DNA of 64,000 nucleotides from Deltaproteobacteria bacterium (GTDB lineage: Bacteria > Myxococcota_A > UBA796 > SXON01), in the NCBI GenBank assembly GCA_947490345.1, contig CANLGL010000012.1, positions 44,208 through 108,207 of the forward strand. The letters run 5' to 3'. Positions 1 through 8,937 of this stretch are shown one piece after another. Below the pieces are notes generated by a model. It was not told the DNA's origin, ran no database searches, and worked only from the letters and a program-made list of their open reading frames with translations. A program made the position numbers and the translations under genes. The stretch's first letter is position 1; every line of letters starts with the position of its first letter.

Positions 1-1
1 C

Positions 2-829
2 AACCTTTTGCGTCCGGGGGAGCAGGCCGACTACCTGGTCACCGGCACCTGGGCGCAGAAGGCGATCAAGGAGGCCAAGCGCATCGGCGACGCCAAGGCC
101 ATCTGGGACGACACCGCGAACAACTTCAAGCGAGTGCCGCAGAACGGCGAATACGCGGTGCGCGACGGCGCGGTGTACCTGCACTACACCAGCAACAACA
201 CCATCTACGGCACCGAGTACCACCACCAGCCGGACGCCAACGGCCACAAGCTCATCGCCGACCTCAGCTCGGACATCGCCGGGGTGCCCTGTAATATCGG
301 CGCCCACGAGCTGATCTACGCCGGTGCGCAGAAGAACCTCGGTCCCAGCGGGGTGACCCTGGTCGCGCTCTCTCCGTGGGCGCTGGCTCGGGTGCCCGAC
401 GGGTTGCCGGCGATGCTCGACTACAAGGTCGCGGCCAAAGACGGCAGCATGTACAACACGCCCAACTGCGTGGGCATCTACGTGCTGGACCGGGTGCTGG
501 CATGGATGGAAGCCAACGGCGGCATGCCGGCGATGATCGAGAAGAACCGGAAGAAAGCGGGCACGCTCTACGCTGAGCTGGACCGTACCGCCTTCTGGCG
601 CCCCCACGCCGAGGTGGCCAGTCGCAGCGTGATGAACGTCACCTGGCGCCTCCCTACTGAAGAGCTGGAGGACAAGTTCGTGAAGGAGTCCAAGGCGGCG
701 ACGCTCGACGGACTCAAGGGTCACCGCTCGGTCGGCGGCCTCCGTGCCAGCCTCTACAACGCGTTGGAGCAGGACAGCGTTGATGCGTTGGTGCACTTCA
801 TGCGCGAGTTTGAGCGTCGGAACGGGTAG
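2..829 (+). CDS. serC: Phosphoserine aminotransferase, 5' end outside window
   Basis: PLP-dependent aminotransferase of serine biosynthesis that interconverts 3-phosphohydroxypyruvate and phosphoserine with glutamate; cytoplasmic. The frame is open from the first bases of the window (reading NLLRPGEQADYLVTG), so the N-terminus lies upstream and the TTG at 8 is internal. SerC hallmarks seen are ADYLVTGTWAQKAIKEAK, the PLP-lysine segment GAQKNLGPSG, the N(x)4Y segment and the C-terminal GHRSVGGLRASLYNA, where the arginines contact substrate phosphate. The visible 275 residues fit the C-terminal three quarters of a roughly 360-residue family. A small DUF1292 gene follows 30 bp downstream on the same strand. 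Confidence 0.96.
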   Translation, partial: NLLRPGEQADYLVTGTWAQKAIKEAKRIGDAKAIWDDTANNFKRVPQNGEYAVRDGAVYLHYTSNNTIYGTEYHHQPDANGHKLIADLSSDIAGVPCNIGAHELIYAGAQKNLGPSGVTLVALSPWALARVPDGLPAMLDYKVAAKDGSMYNTPNCVGIYVLDRVLAWMEANGGMPAMIEKNRKKAGTLYAELDRTAFWRPHAEVASRSVMNVTWRLPTEELEDKFVKESKAATLDGLKGHRSVGGLRASLYNALEQDSVDALVHFMREFERRNG

Positions 830-859
830 CTGGATAGGCGTCGCCGAACCGAGGGTCCC

Positions 860-1204
860 ATGGCCGGCAACGAAGACGACACCCACGATCACCAGCACGA
901 ACACGACGAGAACTGTGACCACGAAGAGGGCGACGACATCGTCACCCTCGTCGACGCCGACGGCAACGAGGTCGACAACTACTGGCTGGGCCAGGTCGAG
1001 CTTGACGACGAACAGTTCGCGCTGTTGTGCCCGGTAGCGGAGATGGACGAGGAGGCCGAGGCCACCAACGTCTACGTGTACCACTACAGCGAAGACGAAG
1101 ACGGCGCCGAGTCCTTCGAGGCGGTCGAGGACGAAGAGCTGCTCGCGCGCGTGCAGGCCGCGGCAGAAGCGATGTTCGCTGAGGGGGACGAGGAGGAGGC
1201 GTAG
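860..1204 (+). CDS. DUF1292 family acidic protein
   Basis: Small, very acidic cytoplasmic protein (114 aa). The core DDIVTLVDADGNEVDNYWLG followed by a strand-turn-strand pattern ending in DEDGAESFEAVEDEEL matches the DUF1292 (YrzB-like) family, whose function is not established. The N-terminus is His/Asp/Glu-rich (HDHQHEHDENCDHEE), which could bind metal; that is inference only. It lies 30 bp after serC on the same strand and may be co-transcribed. The ATG at 860 is the only sensible start. Confidence 0.85.
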   Translation: MAGNEDDTHDHQHEHDENCDHEEGDDIVTLVDADGNEVDNYWLGQVELDDEQFALLCPVAEMDEEAEATNVYVYHYSEDEDGAESFEAVEDEELLARVQAAAEAMFAEGDEEEA

Positions 1205-1210
1205 CCCCCG

Positions 1211-3442
1211 CTACCCGCCCAGATTCTCGTTCATGAACACGTAGGTCTCGCCCTCCATCGTCGAGCTGGAGCTCGAGAGCTTTTCGGGGTCGCCCACCAC
1301 GTAGTCGTCGTCGCCGTCGCCATCGATGTCGGCGCCACGGGGGGCCATGCCCCAGCCGAGCAGCCCGTTTTCGTTGTCGCTCAGGCCCTCGGCCGCGCCC
1401 CCGAAGTAGTCCTCGATCGGGTACGACAGGCTGGTGGCGTCCGTCGAGCAGCACAGGTCGGAGCTGACGTACATCACCGCGCCGTAGGTCTCGTCCGGAA
1501 GGCCCAGGAACATGTCGTCGATCCCGTCACCGGTGAAGTCGCCGCCACGGCGCAAGACCTCGACGTCGGAGGTGCTGGAGTCCCAGGTGTAGGTGACCAG
1601 GGCGTCGTCGGTGTCGAGAATCGTCGAGCGCAGATATGCACCGCCCGCGAACGCATACAGCGCCGTGGCTTGTTCGAAGACCCAGAGGTCGTCCACACCG
1701 TCGCCGGTCAGGTCGTCGCCGGCCTGGCTGGCGAAGCCGAAGTTCTCCGAGGCGGCGCCGTAGCCGAGCGTGCTGGCGACGCTGCCGAAGGTGGTGCTGC
1801 CGCTGTAGCGGGCGCCGCTGCCCCACACGACCCACAGCGCGCCCGAGTCGGTGCTCGGCGAGTCCACGGTGCCGTCCGAGAACAGCATGTCCTGGTAGCC
1901 GTCCCCGTCCAGGTCCGCGCCCGCGCCGAGGTTGCGGTAAAAGACGTCGGAGGCGCCGGAGTAGCTCCACTGGGCATCGGTGGACGAGGTGCTCAGCGCG
2001 CCGGTACCCCCGCCGTACTCGAGGGCGACGGCGTTGTTGCTGCCGTTGAGGTAGGCGAGCATCAGGTCCTGCATGCCGTCGCCGTCCAGGTCGATGTCGG
2101 TGGCGATCCCGCGCCCGGCGTACTGGCTGGACGAGCCCGCCACGGTAACCACCGCGTCGCTCAGGTCGCGACCGCGCATGGCATCCGAGCCGTTGATGAT
2201 ATAGACGGCGCCTCCGTTGCTGTTGACCGGACCCGCGGACATGGCCAAGTCGTTGACGCCATCGCCGTCGTAGTCGCCCAGCACGGTCACGAAGAAACCG
2301 AGACCGTCAGCCGAGCCATCGCCTTGAATGTCATAGGCGGCGTCGCGGAGGTCCCCAGGAGACGTCGGCAGCGCTGCGGCACCCTGGAAAAGCGCCACCA
2401 GGCCGCGACCGTTGCTGCCCGCTGAGCTGGCGTTGTAGTACGGCGCGCCGATCACGAGCTCGGCGAGGCCGTCGTTGTCGAGGTCGCCGAGCGCCACGCT
2501 GTACCCAGCCTGATCGTAGTTGCCGCGCCCGACGTAAAGGTACTCGCTCTGGTCGATGTCGCAGGACGCGTCCACCGTGCCGTCACAGTCGTCGTCCTTG
2601 CCGTTGATCTGCTCGTCGGAGCTGATGTTGACGTCCGCGTCGTTGTCGTCGCAGTCGAGGCCGGCGCCGTAGTCCTCGGAGCGGGAGCCGTCACCGTCAT
2701 AGTCGTAGTCGTCGGCGCCGTCGCAGTTGGTGTCCCGGTTGTCGTAAGGAACGTCTGGTGCGCCCGGGTAGTAGTCGATGTTCGAGTCCTGGCAATCGCC
2801 GCCGCCGGCCGCCGGGTCTTCGTTGAAGTCGTCGGTCTCGTAGTCGTCGTGATCCTGGTCGTAGTCGGATTCGCCGTCACAATTCTGGTCGACGCCGTCG
2901 TACCAGAGCTCGTTGGCGCCAGGATTGACCGCGTTGTCGTCATCGTCACAGTCGTCCCCGTCGGCGTCGAGGCGGTCGTACCCATCGCCGTCGGCATCGA
3001 TGATGGTGTGGGCCCTCAGTTGCACGACCAGCGTGGCATTGTCGGGGTCGTTGGTCGCGAAGATCAGGTCCTCGGCGAAGTTCGCGTAGGCATTGGACGT
3101 GACGGAGACGGTGATCTGGGAGGTGCCGCTGGGGGCGACCGTCACCGACAGTGGATTGGCGGAAAACGGCGCTTCAGTGGTGACAGTCTCGATGACGAGA
3201 TCGTCAGCGCCAGTGTTGGTGACGTTGATGAACTGCTGGTACAGTTTTCCATATTGCACGTCGCCGAAGTCGAGCACCGGGTCGGTGTCGCCGGCTTCGA
3301 TGCCGTTGGCGGTGATGTTGATCTGCGGATCGGGCGACGCGGGCGGGGACGTGTCCTTGCCGCCGCCGTCGGTGTCGTTGATGATGCCGCCATCGCAGGC
3401 GAGGAGCAGGAGCAGGATCGGGTACCGCAAGTCACCACCCAA
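1211..3442 (-). CDS. Lipoprotein with ASH-like domain, MopE repeats and FG-GAP propeller
   Basis: Exported 743-residue protein, predicted lipid-anchored: the hydrophobic N-terminus ends in LLLLACDGG with a lipobox Cys near residue 16. After an acidic linker, residues about 40-140 form an Ig-like domain resembling ASPM/SPD-2/Hydin or choice-of-anchor modules (FSANPLSVTVAPSGTSQITV). Next come several MopE-type motifs of the form DxDGDGxDxxDADxDDCDD...PGANE.WYDGVDQNCDG (about 150-290). The remainder is FG-GAP/integrin-alpha-like repeats (LGDLDNDGLAELVIGAPYY, DLDGDGYQDMLFSDG), which normally build a calcium-binding seven-bladed propeller. It is convergent with the DUF1292 gene, with 6 bp between them. 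Its role is probably surface binding or adhesion; the ligand is unknown. Confidence 0.88.
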   Translation of the reverse strand: MGGDLRYPILLLLLACDGGIINDTDGGGKDTSPPASPDPQINITANGIEAGDTDPVLDFGDVQYGKLYQQFINVTNTGADDLVIETVTTEAPFSANPLSVTVAPSGTSQITVSVTSNAYANFAEDLIFATNDPDNATLVVQLRAHTIIDADGDGYDRLDADGDDCDDDDNAVNPGANELWYDGVDQNCDGESDYDQDHDDYETDDFNEDPAAGGGDCQDSNIDYYPGAPDVPYDNRDTNCDGADDYDYDGDGSRSEDYGAGLDCDDNDADVNISSDEQINGKDDDCDGTVDASCDIDQSEYLYVGRGNYDQAGYSVALGDLDNDGLAELVIGAPYYNASSAGSNGRGLVALFQGAAALPTSPGDLRDAAYDIQGDGSADGLGFFVTVLGDYDGDGVNDLAMSAGPVNSNGGAVYIINGSDAMRGRDLSDAVVTVAGSSSQYAGRGIATDIDLDGDGMQDLMLAYLNGSNNAVALEYGGGTGALSTSSTDAQWSYSGASDVFYRNLGAGADLDGDGYQDMLFSDGTVDSPSTDSGALWVVWGSGARYSGSTTFGSVASTLGYGAASENFGFASQAGDDLTGDGVDDLWVFEQATALYAFAGGAYLRSTILDTDDALVTYTWDSSTSDVEVLRRGGDFTGDGIDDMFLGLPDETYGAVMYVSSDLCCSTDATSLSYPIEDYFGGAAEGLSDNENGLLGWGMAPRGADIDGDGDDDYVVGDPEKLSSSSSTMEGETYVFMNENLGG

Positions 3443-3509
3443 GGAACAGGCGCCAGGATACCGTTTTGGGCGCGTCCGCGCCGCCCGTATTTTCCGATGG
3501 AGCCGCCCC

Positions 3510-3821
3510 GTGTCCGATCGCCTCGCTTTTGTTCGTGACTATGTAGCCAAGAAGCCGACGGATCGGTTTGGGCTGTACACCCTGGGAATGGAGCTACGCA
3601 AGGTGCGGGAGTGGAGCGAGTGCTTCACCACCTTCGAGACCCTGCTCGGCCTCCACGCCGCCAACGGCCCCGGCTACTACGCCTACGGCATGGCGAAGAA
3701 GGAGTCCGGCGACAGGCCGGGCGCGGCGGTGGTGTGGCGGCGTGGGCTGGAGGCCATCGGAAACACCGACCCGAAGACCCATGCGGAGCTCGAGGAGGCG
3801 ATCGAGGGGGTGGAGGATTAG
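3510..3821 (+). CDS. Small TPR-like protein
   Basis: 103-residue helical protein starting at a GTG (VSDRLAFVRDYVAKKP). Longer in-frame extensions run antisense through the neighbouring lipoprotein and are not credible. Two helix-turn-helix units, RFGLYTLGMELRKVREWSECFTTFETLL and GPGYYAYGMAKKESGDRPGAAVVWRRGLEAI, have the spacing and the Gly/Tyr/Ala positions of tetratricopeptide repeats, so a protein-protein interaction role is likely. No signal peptide is visible. The 3' end overlaps the convergent lipoprotein gene by 4 bp. Confidence 0.75.
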   Translation: MSDRLAFVRDYVAKKPTDRFGLYTLGMELRKVREWSECFTTFETLLGLHAANGPGYYAYGMAKKESGDRPGAAVVWRRGLEAIGNTDPKTHAELEEAIEGVED

Positions 3822-4390
3822 GGCGCAACCAGCCCCATCAGCCCCCCCGCGATCTCCGTCGCATCACACCGCTCCGCGGCCACGTCCCCCGACCACGCGC
3901 CGAGCGTGAACTCGATGCCGACGCTGTCTTGGTCCGCGACCACGGTCGCCTCTCCGGTGGCATCCTCGACCTGCTCCCACTCGGTCGGCGTCCACGTCGA
4001 GATCGCGCCGACGCGATCACTGAGTTCGGCTTCCAGCACGCGCCAGGTGAGGCCGCCCGGGCCCTGACCCGAGGCCAGCGGCGTCGTGATCGTTTCCGCG
4101 TTCGCCCCGTCCGGGAACCACAAGATCACCAGCGCCGCGCCCTCACGCGTGGCGGCCGAACCGAGCTGTCCCGCCCACCACGCCTCGGCGCTGGCGACCT
4201 CGTCCACGTCGGTCGTCGGGTCGGGGGGCGTTTCTTCGGGCTCGCACGGCAGGGGCGAGTTCGCGATTGCGGCGACGGCAAACGTCGGAAGGTTCGCGTA
4301 AACGGGCTCGAACCACAACGCGCCGCGGACTCGCTCCGCTTCCCCATCGATCGTAAGCTGATCGCAGCCGACGAAGAGCAGCGTCCACAT
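3818..4390 (-). CDS. Lipoprotein of unknown function at end of radical SAM operon
   Basis: 190-residue predicted lipoprotein: MWTLLFVGC gives a lipobox Cys at residue 9 after a very short uncharged signal. The mature part reads GALWFEPVYANLPTFAVAAIANS and later EFTLGAWSGDVAAERCDATEIAG, a soluble beta-rich domain I do not recognise. Its ATG overlaps the stop of the radical SAM gene upstream (TGATG), so translation is likely coupled to that enzyme. Earlier in-frame starts lie antisense or inside the upstream gene and were not used. A link with the radical SAM enzymes is suggested only by gene order. Confidence 0.75.
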   Translation of the reverse strand: MWTLLFVGCDQLTIDGEAERVRGALWFEPVYANLPTFAVAAIANSPLPCEPEETPPDPTTDVDEVASAEAWWAGQLGSAATREGAALVILWFPDGANAETITTPLASGQGPGGLTWRVLEAELSDRVGAISTWTPTEWEQVEDATGEATVVADQDSVGIEFTLGAWSGDVAAERCDATEIAGGLMGLVAP

Positions 4391-5133
4391 CAAAACGCGC
4401 CCGCCGGCCGGGGCGGTGGTTGCAGTCCCACCGACAAGCAGGCGTCGGCGTGTAGCGCGTCCGCGTGGGCTTGATCGCCGGTGTTCCAGCGCCGCAGGTA
4501 CACCGCATCGCGATCCATGGGTGGCCAATCACCGGTTAGAACTGGGTCGCGACCTAGATCGTTCAGGCGCGCGCGCCAGTGGTCGACGAAGGGCACGACT
4601 TCGTCGGTGTTCCCGTCCTGCACGACGAAGGCGAGGTGGGCCACCGGGCGCCGGGCATTGCCCCGCAGCGCCAGAAAGCGCTCCACGTTGCGGAAGACGA
4701 CGTCCCGCCGGTCGGCCCCCTTGACCTTGGCGTAGGTGCCCGCTGCGAACGCGTCGATCGAAAAGTGCACCGCCAGGAAGGTGTCCGGAGCGGCGTCCGT
4801 GCGCCCCCCAAGCTCTACCAGCAGCCTCGCACGCTCCTCCGGGAGGATCACCGCGTTGGTGTGCAACTTGAAATGGCGGAACCGACGGTTGTCCTGATTC
4901 TCGTCGAAGGCGTGGCGCACGTAGCGGTCGAACTCGGGATGAAGGGTCGGCTCCCCGAGCCAGTGGGGGCAGAGCGTCACGTCGGGCATTCCGGCCAACC
5001 CGGCGACGCCCGCGCTCCACACGTCGAAGGGCATGAAGCGATGCGGCGCGCCGTGCGCCTCTTCGCGCAGCGATTGACTGCACATCGTGCAGCGCAGGTT
5101 GCAGTGGTCCGTCAGCTCCAGGTTGACGTTCAT
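4390..5133 (-). CDS. Radical SAM protein, second gene of a coupled pair
   Basis: 247-residue radical SAM enzyme. The CxxxCxxC cluster that binds the 4Fe-4S/SAM centre is C11-C15-C18 in ELTDHCNLRCTMCSQ, almost at the N-terminus. Strand motifs follow: CPHWLGEPTLHPEF (the GGEP-like element as LGEP), FKLHTNAVILP and LAVHFSIDAFAAGTYAKVKG. This resembles the short radical SAM/SPASM-type family that handles peptides or small molecules, but only one late Cys is seen, so no full SPASM auxiliary-cluster domain is present. The start ATG overlaps the preceding gene's stop (ATGA), and the next gene starts within its own stop. The substrate cannot be inferred. Confidence 0.88.
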   Translation of the reverse strand: MNVNLELTDHCNLRCTMCSQSLREEAHGAPHRFMPFDVWSAGVAGLAGMPDVTLCPHWLGEPTLHPEFDRYVRHAFDENQDNRRFRHFKLHTNAVILPEERARLLVELGGRTDAAPDTFLAVHFSIDAFAAGTYAKVKGADRRDVVFRNVERFLALRGNARRPVAHLAFVVQDGNTDEVVPFVDHWRARLNDLGRDPVLTGDWPPMDRDAVYLRRWNTGDQAHADALHADACLSVGLQPPPRPAGAF

Positions 5134-6212
5134 GCGGTCGCCACGGGCAGGCGGGCGTGGATGGCGCGTTCGTGGGCGAGCAGGTTTTCGCTGCATTCGA
5201 CGCAGCGGCCGGTCGGTCGGCCCTCAAGCATGCCGGCGCGCAACTTCTGCAGGAACGGATCGCTCTGCCAGACGGTCGACAGCGACGTTTCAGCGACACT
5301 GCCACCCTCGCCGGCCAGGACACAACAGGCCGCGATGTGCCCATCGGCGGCCACGGTCAGGTGGTGCCACGCTTTGAGGCAGGGGGCGCGCGCGAAGTCG
5401 GGGGTGGTCCCCGGGACATCGGGCAACGGGGGAGCGCGTTCGCCGCGTGCCAGCGCGCCGGGATCCAACAGCCGCGCGTAGGTGGTGCGCACGCCCAGGC
5501 GCGTGGCGGCGGCGATGCCGGCGCGGAGGCGGTCGCCGAGCCGAGCCTGCTCCTCCGGACCCAGCGCGAACGCCTCCTGCTCCGGTCGGTAGGCGACCAG
5601 AGCGTCGAGCTCCACTGCGTCGGCGCCGAGCGCGTGCGCGAGGTGGACCAGCCCTTCCAACTCGTCAACGTTGTCGCGAGTCAGGACCGTGTGCAGGAGC
5701 AGGCGCGGCCCGCTTTTGACCCGATCCCGTGCGGCTCGCAGGGCACAGACGTTGCGAACGGTACGGGCAAAAGCACCGGCGTGGCCGCGCAGGCGATCGT
5801 GCGTGCGGGCGAGCGCGCCGTCGATGGAGATGTGCACCTCGTCCCAGGCCATCTCGACCAACGCCGCGCGAACCGACGGCCCCAGGAGGGTTCCGTTGGT
5901 GGTCAGGCTCCCCCACAGGCCGTGGGCCTTGGCGCGTCGCATCACGTCCACCGTGTGCGCAGCGATGAGCGGCTCGCCCCCGCCCAGGACCATGACCCGC
6001 CGGGCACCCATCGCGGCGGCTTCATCGACCAGCTCCAGCATGCGCGTTGCGCTGAGCTCGCCGACCGGGCGCTGGTGGCGTAGCGTCGTGTCGCAGAAAC
6101 GACAGGAGAGGTTGCAGACCAGGGTGGGGTACAGCTCCAGGGTCCACGGCCCGCGTGCTCCGTCGGGGTCGCGCCCGACCACGCGCGCAGCGATGGCGTC
6201 CAGCTCGTCCAC
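5130..6212 (-). CDS. Radical SAM protein with SPASM-like C-terminus
   Basis: About 360 residues when started at the GTG at 6212 (VDELDAIAARVVG). Upstream in-frame starts would run antisense into the divergent lipoprotein gene. The radical SAM cluster is C33-C37-C40 in LYPTLVCNLSCRFCDTTLRH, followed by the glycine-rich SAM motif MVLGGGEPLI, SLTTNGTLLG and EVHISIDGALARTHD. The C-terminus holds further cysteines (APCLKAWHHLTVAADGHIAACC and GRCVECSEN), typical of a SPASM or twitch auxiliary Fe-S domain. It heads a three-gene coupled unit with a second radical SAM enzyme and a lipoprotein. Such enzymes commonly mature peptides or act on cell-envelope substrates; which applies here is unknown. Confidence 0.9.
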   Translation of the reverse strand: MDELDAIAARVVGRDPDGARGPWTLELYPTLVCNLSCRFCDTTLRHQRPVGELSATRMLELVDEAAAMGARRVMVLGGGEPLIAAHTVDVMRRAKAHGLWGSLTTNGTLLGPSVRAALVEMAWDEVHISIDGALARTHDRLRGHAGAFARTVRNVCALRAARDRVKSGPRLLLHTVLTRDNVDELEGLVHLAHALGADAVELDALVAYRPEQEAFALGPEEQARLGDRLRAGIAAATRLGVRTTYARLLDPGALARGERAPPLPDVPGTTPDFARAPCLKAWHHLTVAADGHIAACCVLAGEGGSVAETSLSTVWQSDPFLQKLRAGMLEGRPTGRCVECSENLLAHERAIHARLPVATA

Positions 6213-6258
6213 CGCGACACCGTAGCATTCCGGTGGCAAAGCGCGGTAAGCTCGCGGA

Positions 6259-6696
6259 ATGCTGTCTCTCGTTCCGGTACTGCTCCTCGCTTCCTGCGCG
6301 CCGACCGCCACCGAAACCGCCGAGCCGGAGCCGGAATTTTGCAGCGACGCCACCTTCGACGGCGCCACCTTGGAGGAAGCAGGCGGCGACGCCAGCCCCG
6401 GCAGCGGCACGCTGCGGGTGCGCGTCATCACTGATCAGAGCGAGGAGGTGAACGATCCGTACTACGTCGCCTATAAACCCTACGCGCTGGAGCCTGCCGA
6501 GACCGGGGGCGTACAGACCACCGGCACCACCAGCGGCGACGGGCTGGTCGAAAAGACCTTGGGCGAGGGCATCTGGTCCTTCGAGGCAAGCTGGACGCGC
6601 GGAAGCCGCACCTGCCTCGCCGTGAACGAGGCAATCACGGTTGCCGAGGGCAACGTCACCCAGGCCTGCGTGGTCCTGACCTGCCCGCAGGACTGA
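6259..6696 (+). CDS. Small lipoprotein with carboxypeptidase-regulatory-like fold
   Basis: 145-residue predicted lipoprotein. MLSLVPVLLLASC gives a lipobox Cys at residue 13, followed by a Thr/Glu/Pro-rich linker. The mature domain is a single beta-sandwich with regularly spaced strands (GTLRVRVITDQ, DPYYVAYKPYAL, GIWSFEASWTRGSRTCLAVNEAITV, NVTQACVVLTC), like carboxypeptidase-regulatory or Cna-B modules, and two likely disulfides. It is divergent from the radical SAM operon with a 46-bp gap that must hold both promoters. No enzymatic motif is visible. Confidence 0.75.
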   Translation: MLSLVPVLLLASCAPTATETAEPEPEFCSDATFDGATLEEAGGDASPGSGTLRVRVITDQSEEVNDPYYVAYKPYALEPAETGGVQTTGTTSGDGLVEKTLGEGIWSFEASWTRGSRTCLAVNEAITVAEGNVTQACVVLTCPQD

Positions 6697-6733
6697 ACGC
6701 GGGCGGTTAGCTCCCCGGCGCTTCGGAGTCGTC

Positions 6734-8935
6734 ATGGCCATCATCCCGGTCCCGTCCTACGCGGACATTCCTGCCCCGACCGCTGTTGAGTTGGCGTTGG
6801 CCTACGAGGTGTCGTCGCGCAGCCGCTCCACCGAAGAGCAGATTGTCCGGCTTGTCAGCCGCGGCGAGGTGAAGTTCGCCATCTGGGGCCCAGGCGAAGA
6901 GGTGCACGGCACGGCCACCGCGTTGGCGCTGCACAAGGTCTGCGACCGCGCGAAGTTCGGGATCGTCCCGCACTACCGGTCCGGCGCGCTCTGCGCGATG
7001 TGGGCCAAGCTCGGCGGCTACTCCGAATTCACCCTCGACGTGCTCCGCCAGCAGTTCAGCAAGGACACCGACCGCATGTCGCGCGGGCGGCAGATGGTCT
7101 ACCACCTCGACATGCCTGAGTTGGGCATTCTTCCGGTGCAATCTCCGGTTGGTATGCAGCTCGGCAAGGCGGCGGGGTACGCCAAGGGCTTCAAGGTGAA
7201 AGGGGTGTCGGGCTCGTTGTCGATGGCGATCGTCGGCGACGGCACTACCGCGGAAGGCGACCTGCATGACGCGATGAACGCAGCGGCGGTCTGGGAGCTC
7301 CCCACGCTTTTCCTCGTCACCGACAACCGCGTTGCCATCTCGACCCAGCCCCACGAGGGGCGCGGCATCCGTGATTTCGGCGTCTATGCCGAGAGCTTCG
7401 GCATGAACTTCATCTCGGCCGACGGTCGCGACTTCAACGATGTGTATCAGGCGACCTACCGGGCCGCGCGCTTCATCGTCGAGACCGGCAAGCCGGTGTT
7501 CATGCACGTTCATGACCTGCCGCGCTTCAACGGCCACTCCTCCGCCGCTGACGTCACCTACGATCTGAAGCAGGACGATCCCCTCATCCGCTTCGGTGGC
7601 GAGCTGGTTTCAGCAGGTCACCTCAGCGCGCGGGATGTGTTGTCCCGGGTGGTCGGCGAAGGGCGCGACTTCTTCGCGCACCACGAGCTCGGCAACGTGA
7701 TGGCCCGCCAAGACGAGGAAGTCCGCGCGCTCATCGACCAGGTGCGCGGCGAGGCCGAGCCGCCGCCCGAGAGCGTTTTTGAGAATATCCGCGCTCCTTT
7801 CCCCGACATCGCCGAGCCGACTCCGGGGCCGGGGCAAACGAATGTCACGTACGCCGGCGCCATCCGCGCCGCGCTCAAGAACATGATCGCCAACCACAAC
7901 GGCGTGCTCTGGGGCCAGGACGTTGGCCGCCTCGGCGGCGTGATGACCGCCACCGCGGGCCTCAAAAAGTTGTTTCCGGACCGGATCATCGACGCGCCGC
8001 TGAACGAGCCGCTGATCCTCGGCACCGGGTGCGGTGCGGGACTGCATCGCGACCTGTTGGCGCTACCAGAAATCCAGTTCGGCGACTACACGCTCAACTC
8101 GTTCCACTGGCTCGTGCACATGGGGAACCTGTACTGGTGCACCAACGGGCGCAGCAATTTCGCGACGATCCTGCGCACGCCGGTCGATCCTTTCGGCGGC
8201 GGCGCGGTGTACCACTCGATGTCGCTGGACGGGTACTTCACCCCGATTCCCGGCCTGACCATCATCATGCCCAGCACGAGCTTCGACGTGTACGGACTCT
8301 TGATGTCCGCGGCGCGCTACCGCGGCCCGGTCATCTGCCTTGAGCCCAAGTGGATGTACCGCCAGGCGCTCGGCCCCGCCTTCCCCGGAGAGCCCACCGA
8401 ACCCGATGCGATCACGACGCTGAAGAAGTCGATCATGCGCGGCGAGGTGCCAGAGCTTCCCGTCAACCTGGCCGTTCCGCTCGGCAAGGGCATCGTGCGT
8501 CGGCCGGGTCGCGACATCACGCTCGTGGCGTGGGGCCGCGCGGTCTGGACGTCCATGGGCGCAGCGGCGACGCTGGCGAAAGAGGGCATCGAGGTCGAGG
8601 TCATCGACCTCCGCACGCTGGTGCCTCCGGACATGGAGCTCGTCTACGAGAGCGTCTCGCGCACCGGCCGGCTCCTGGTCGCGGCGGAGGATCGCACCTT
8701 CTCGGGCTTCGTCCGGCAGATCCAGGGCGATGTGATCGAGCGCTTCCCGGGGTTGCCGGCGGTCGCGCTCGGTCAGAAGTACGTTCCGGGCGTCGCTCAG
8801 AACCTGGCGTTGGAGGAGGCGGTGGTCTTCTGCGCGGAGGATGTCCTGCGCGGCGCGCGCGCGATCGTCGCGGCGAAGGTCGGCGTGTCGCGGACCAAGG
8901 TGGTCGAGGTCGCGCCGAGGTACTTCTTGGTGTGA
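6734..8935 (+). CDS. 2-oxoacid dehydrogenase E1, alpha and beta subunits fused
   Basis: Thiamine-diphosphate enzyme that decarboxylates a 2-oxoacid and passes the acyl group to an E2 lipoyl protein; cytoplasmic. Residues about 1-350 are E1-alpha: HYRSGALCAMW, then the ThDP/Mg motif starting GDGTTAEGDLHDAMN (about 168) and closing with LVTDN. Residues about 370-733 are E1-beta: NVTYAGAIRAALKNMI, WGQDVGRLGGV, EIQFGDYTLNSFHWL, GGGAVYHSMS, PGLTIIMPS, and the C-terminal transketolase half ITLVAWGRAVWTSM. Fused E1 of this type occurs in the branched-chain 2-oxoacid (2-oxoisovalerate) dehydrogenase group. No E2 or E3 gene is in the window, so the substrate is not settled. Confidence 0.92.
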   Translation: MAIIPVPSYADIPAPTAVELALAYEVSSRSRSTEEQIVRLVSRGEVKFAIWGPGEEVHGTATALALHKVCDRAKFGIVPHYRSGALCAMWAKLGGYSEFTLDVLRQQFSKDTDRMSRGRQMVYHLDMPELGILPVQSPVGMQLGKAAGYAKGFKVKGVSGSLSMAIVGDGTTAEGDLHDAMNAAAVWELPTLFLVTDNRVAISTQPHEGRGIRDFGVYAESFGMNFISADGRDFNDVYQATYRAARFIVETGKPVFMHVHDLPRFNGHSSAADVTYDLKQDDPLIRFGGELVSAGHLSARDVLSRVVGEGRDFFAHHELGNVMARQDEEVRALIDQVRGEAEPPPESVFENIRAPFPDIAEPTPGPGQTNVTYAGAIRAALKNMIANHNGVLWGQDVGRLGGVMTATAGLKKLFPDRIIDAPLNEPLILGTGCGAGLHRDLLALPEIQFGDYTLNSFHWLVHMGNLYWCTNGRSNFATILRTPVDPFGGGAVYHSMSLDGYFTPIPGLTIIMPSTSFDVYGLLMSAARYRGPVICLEPKWMYRQALGPAFPGEPTEPDAITTLKKSIMRGEVPELPVNLAVPLGKGIVRRPGRDITLVAWGRAVWTSMGAAATLAKEGIEVEVIDLRTLVPPDMELVYESVSRTGRLLVAAEDRTFSGFVRQIQGDVIERFPGLPAVALGQKYVPGVAQNLALEEAVVFCAEDVLRGARAIVAAKVGVSRTKVVEVAPRYFLV

Positions 8936-8937
8936 GG

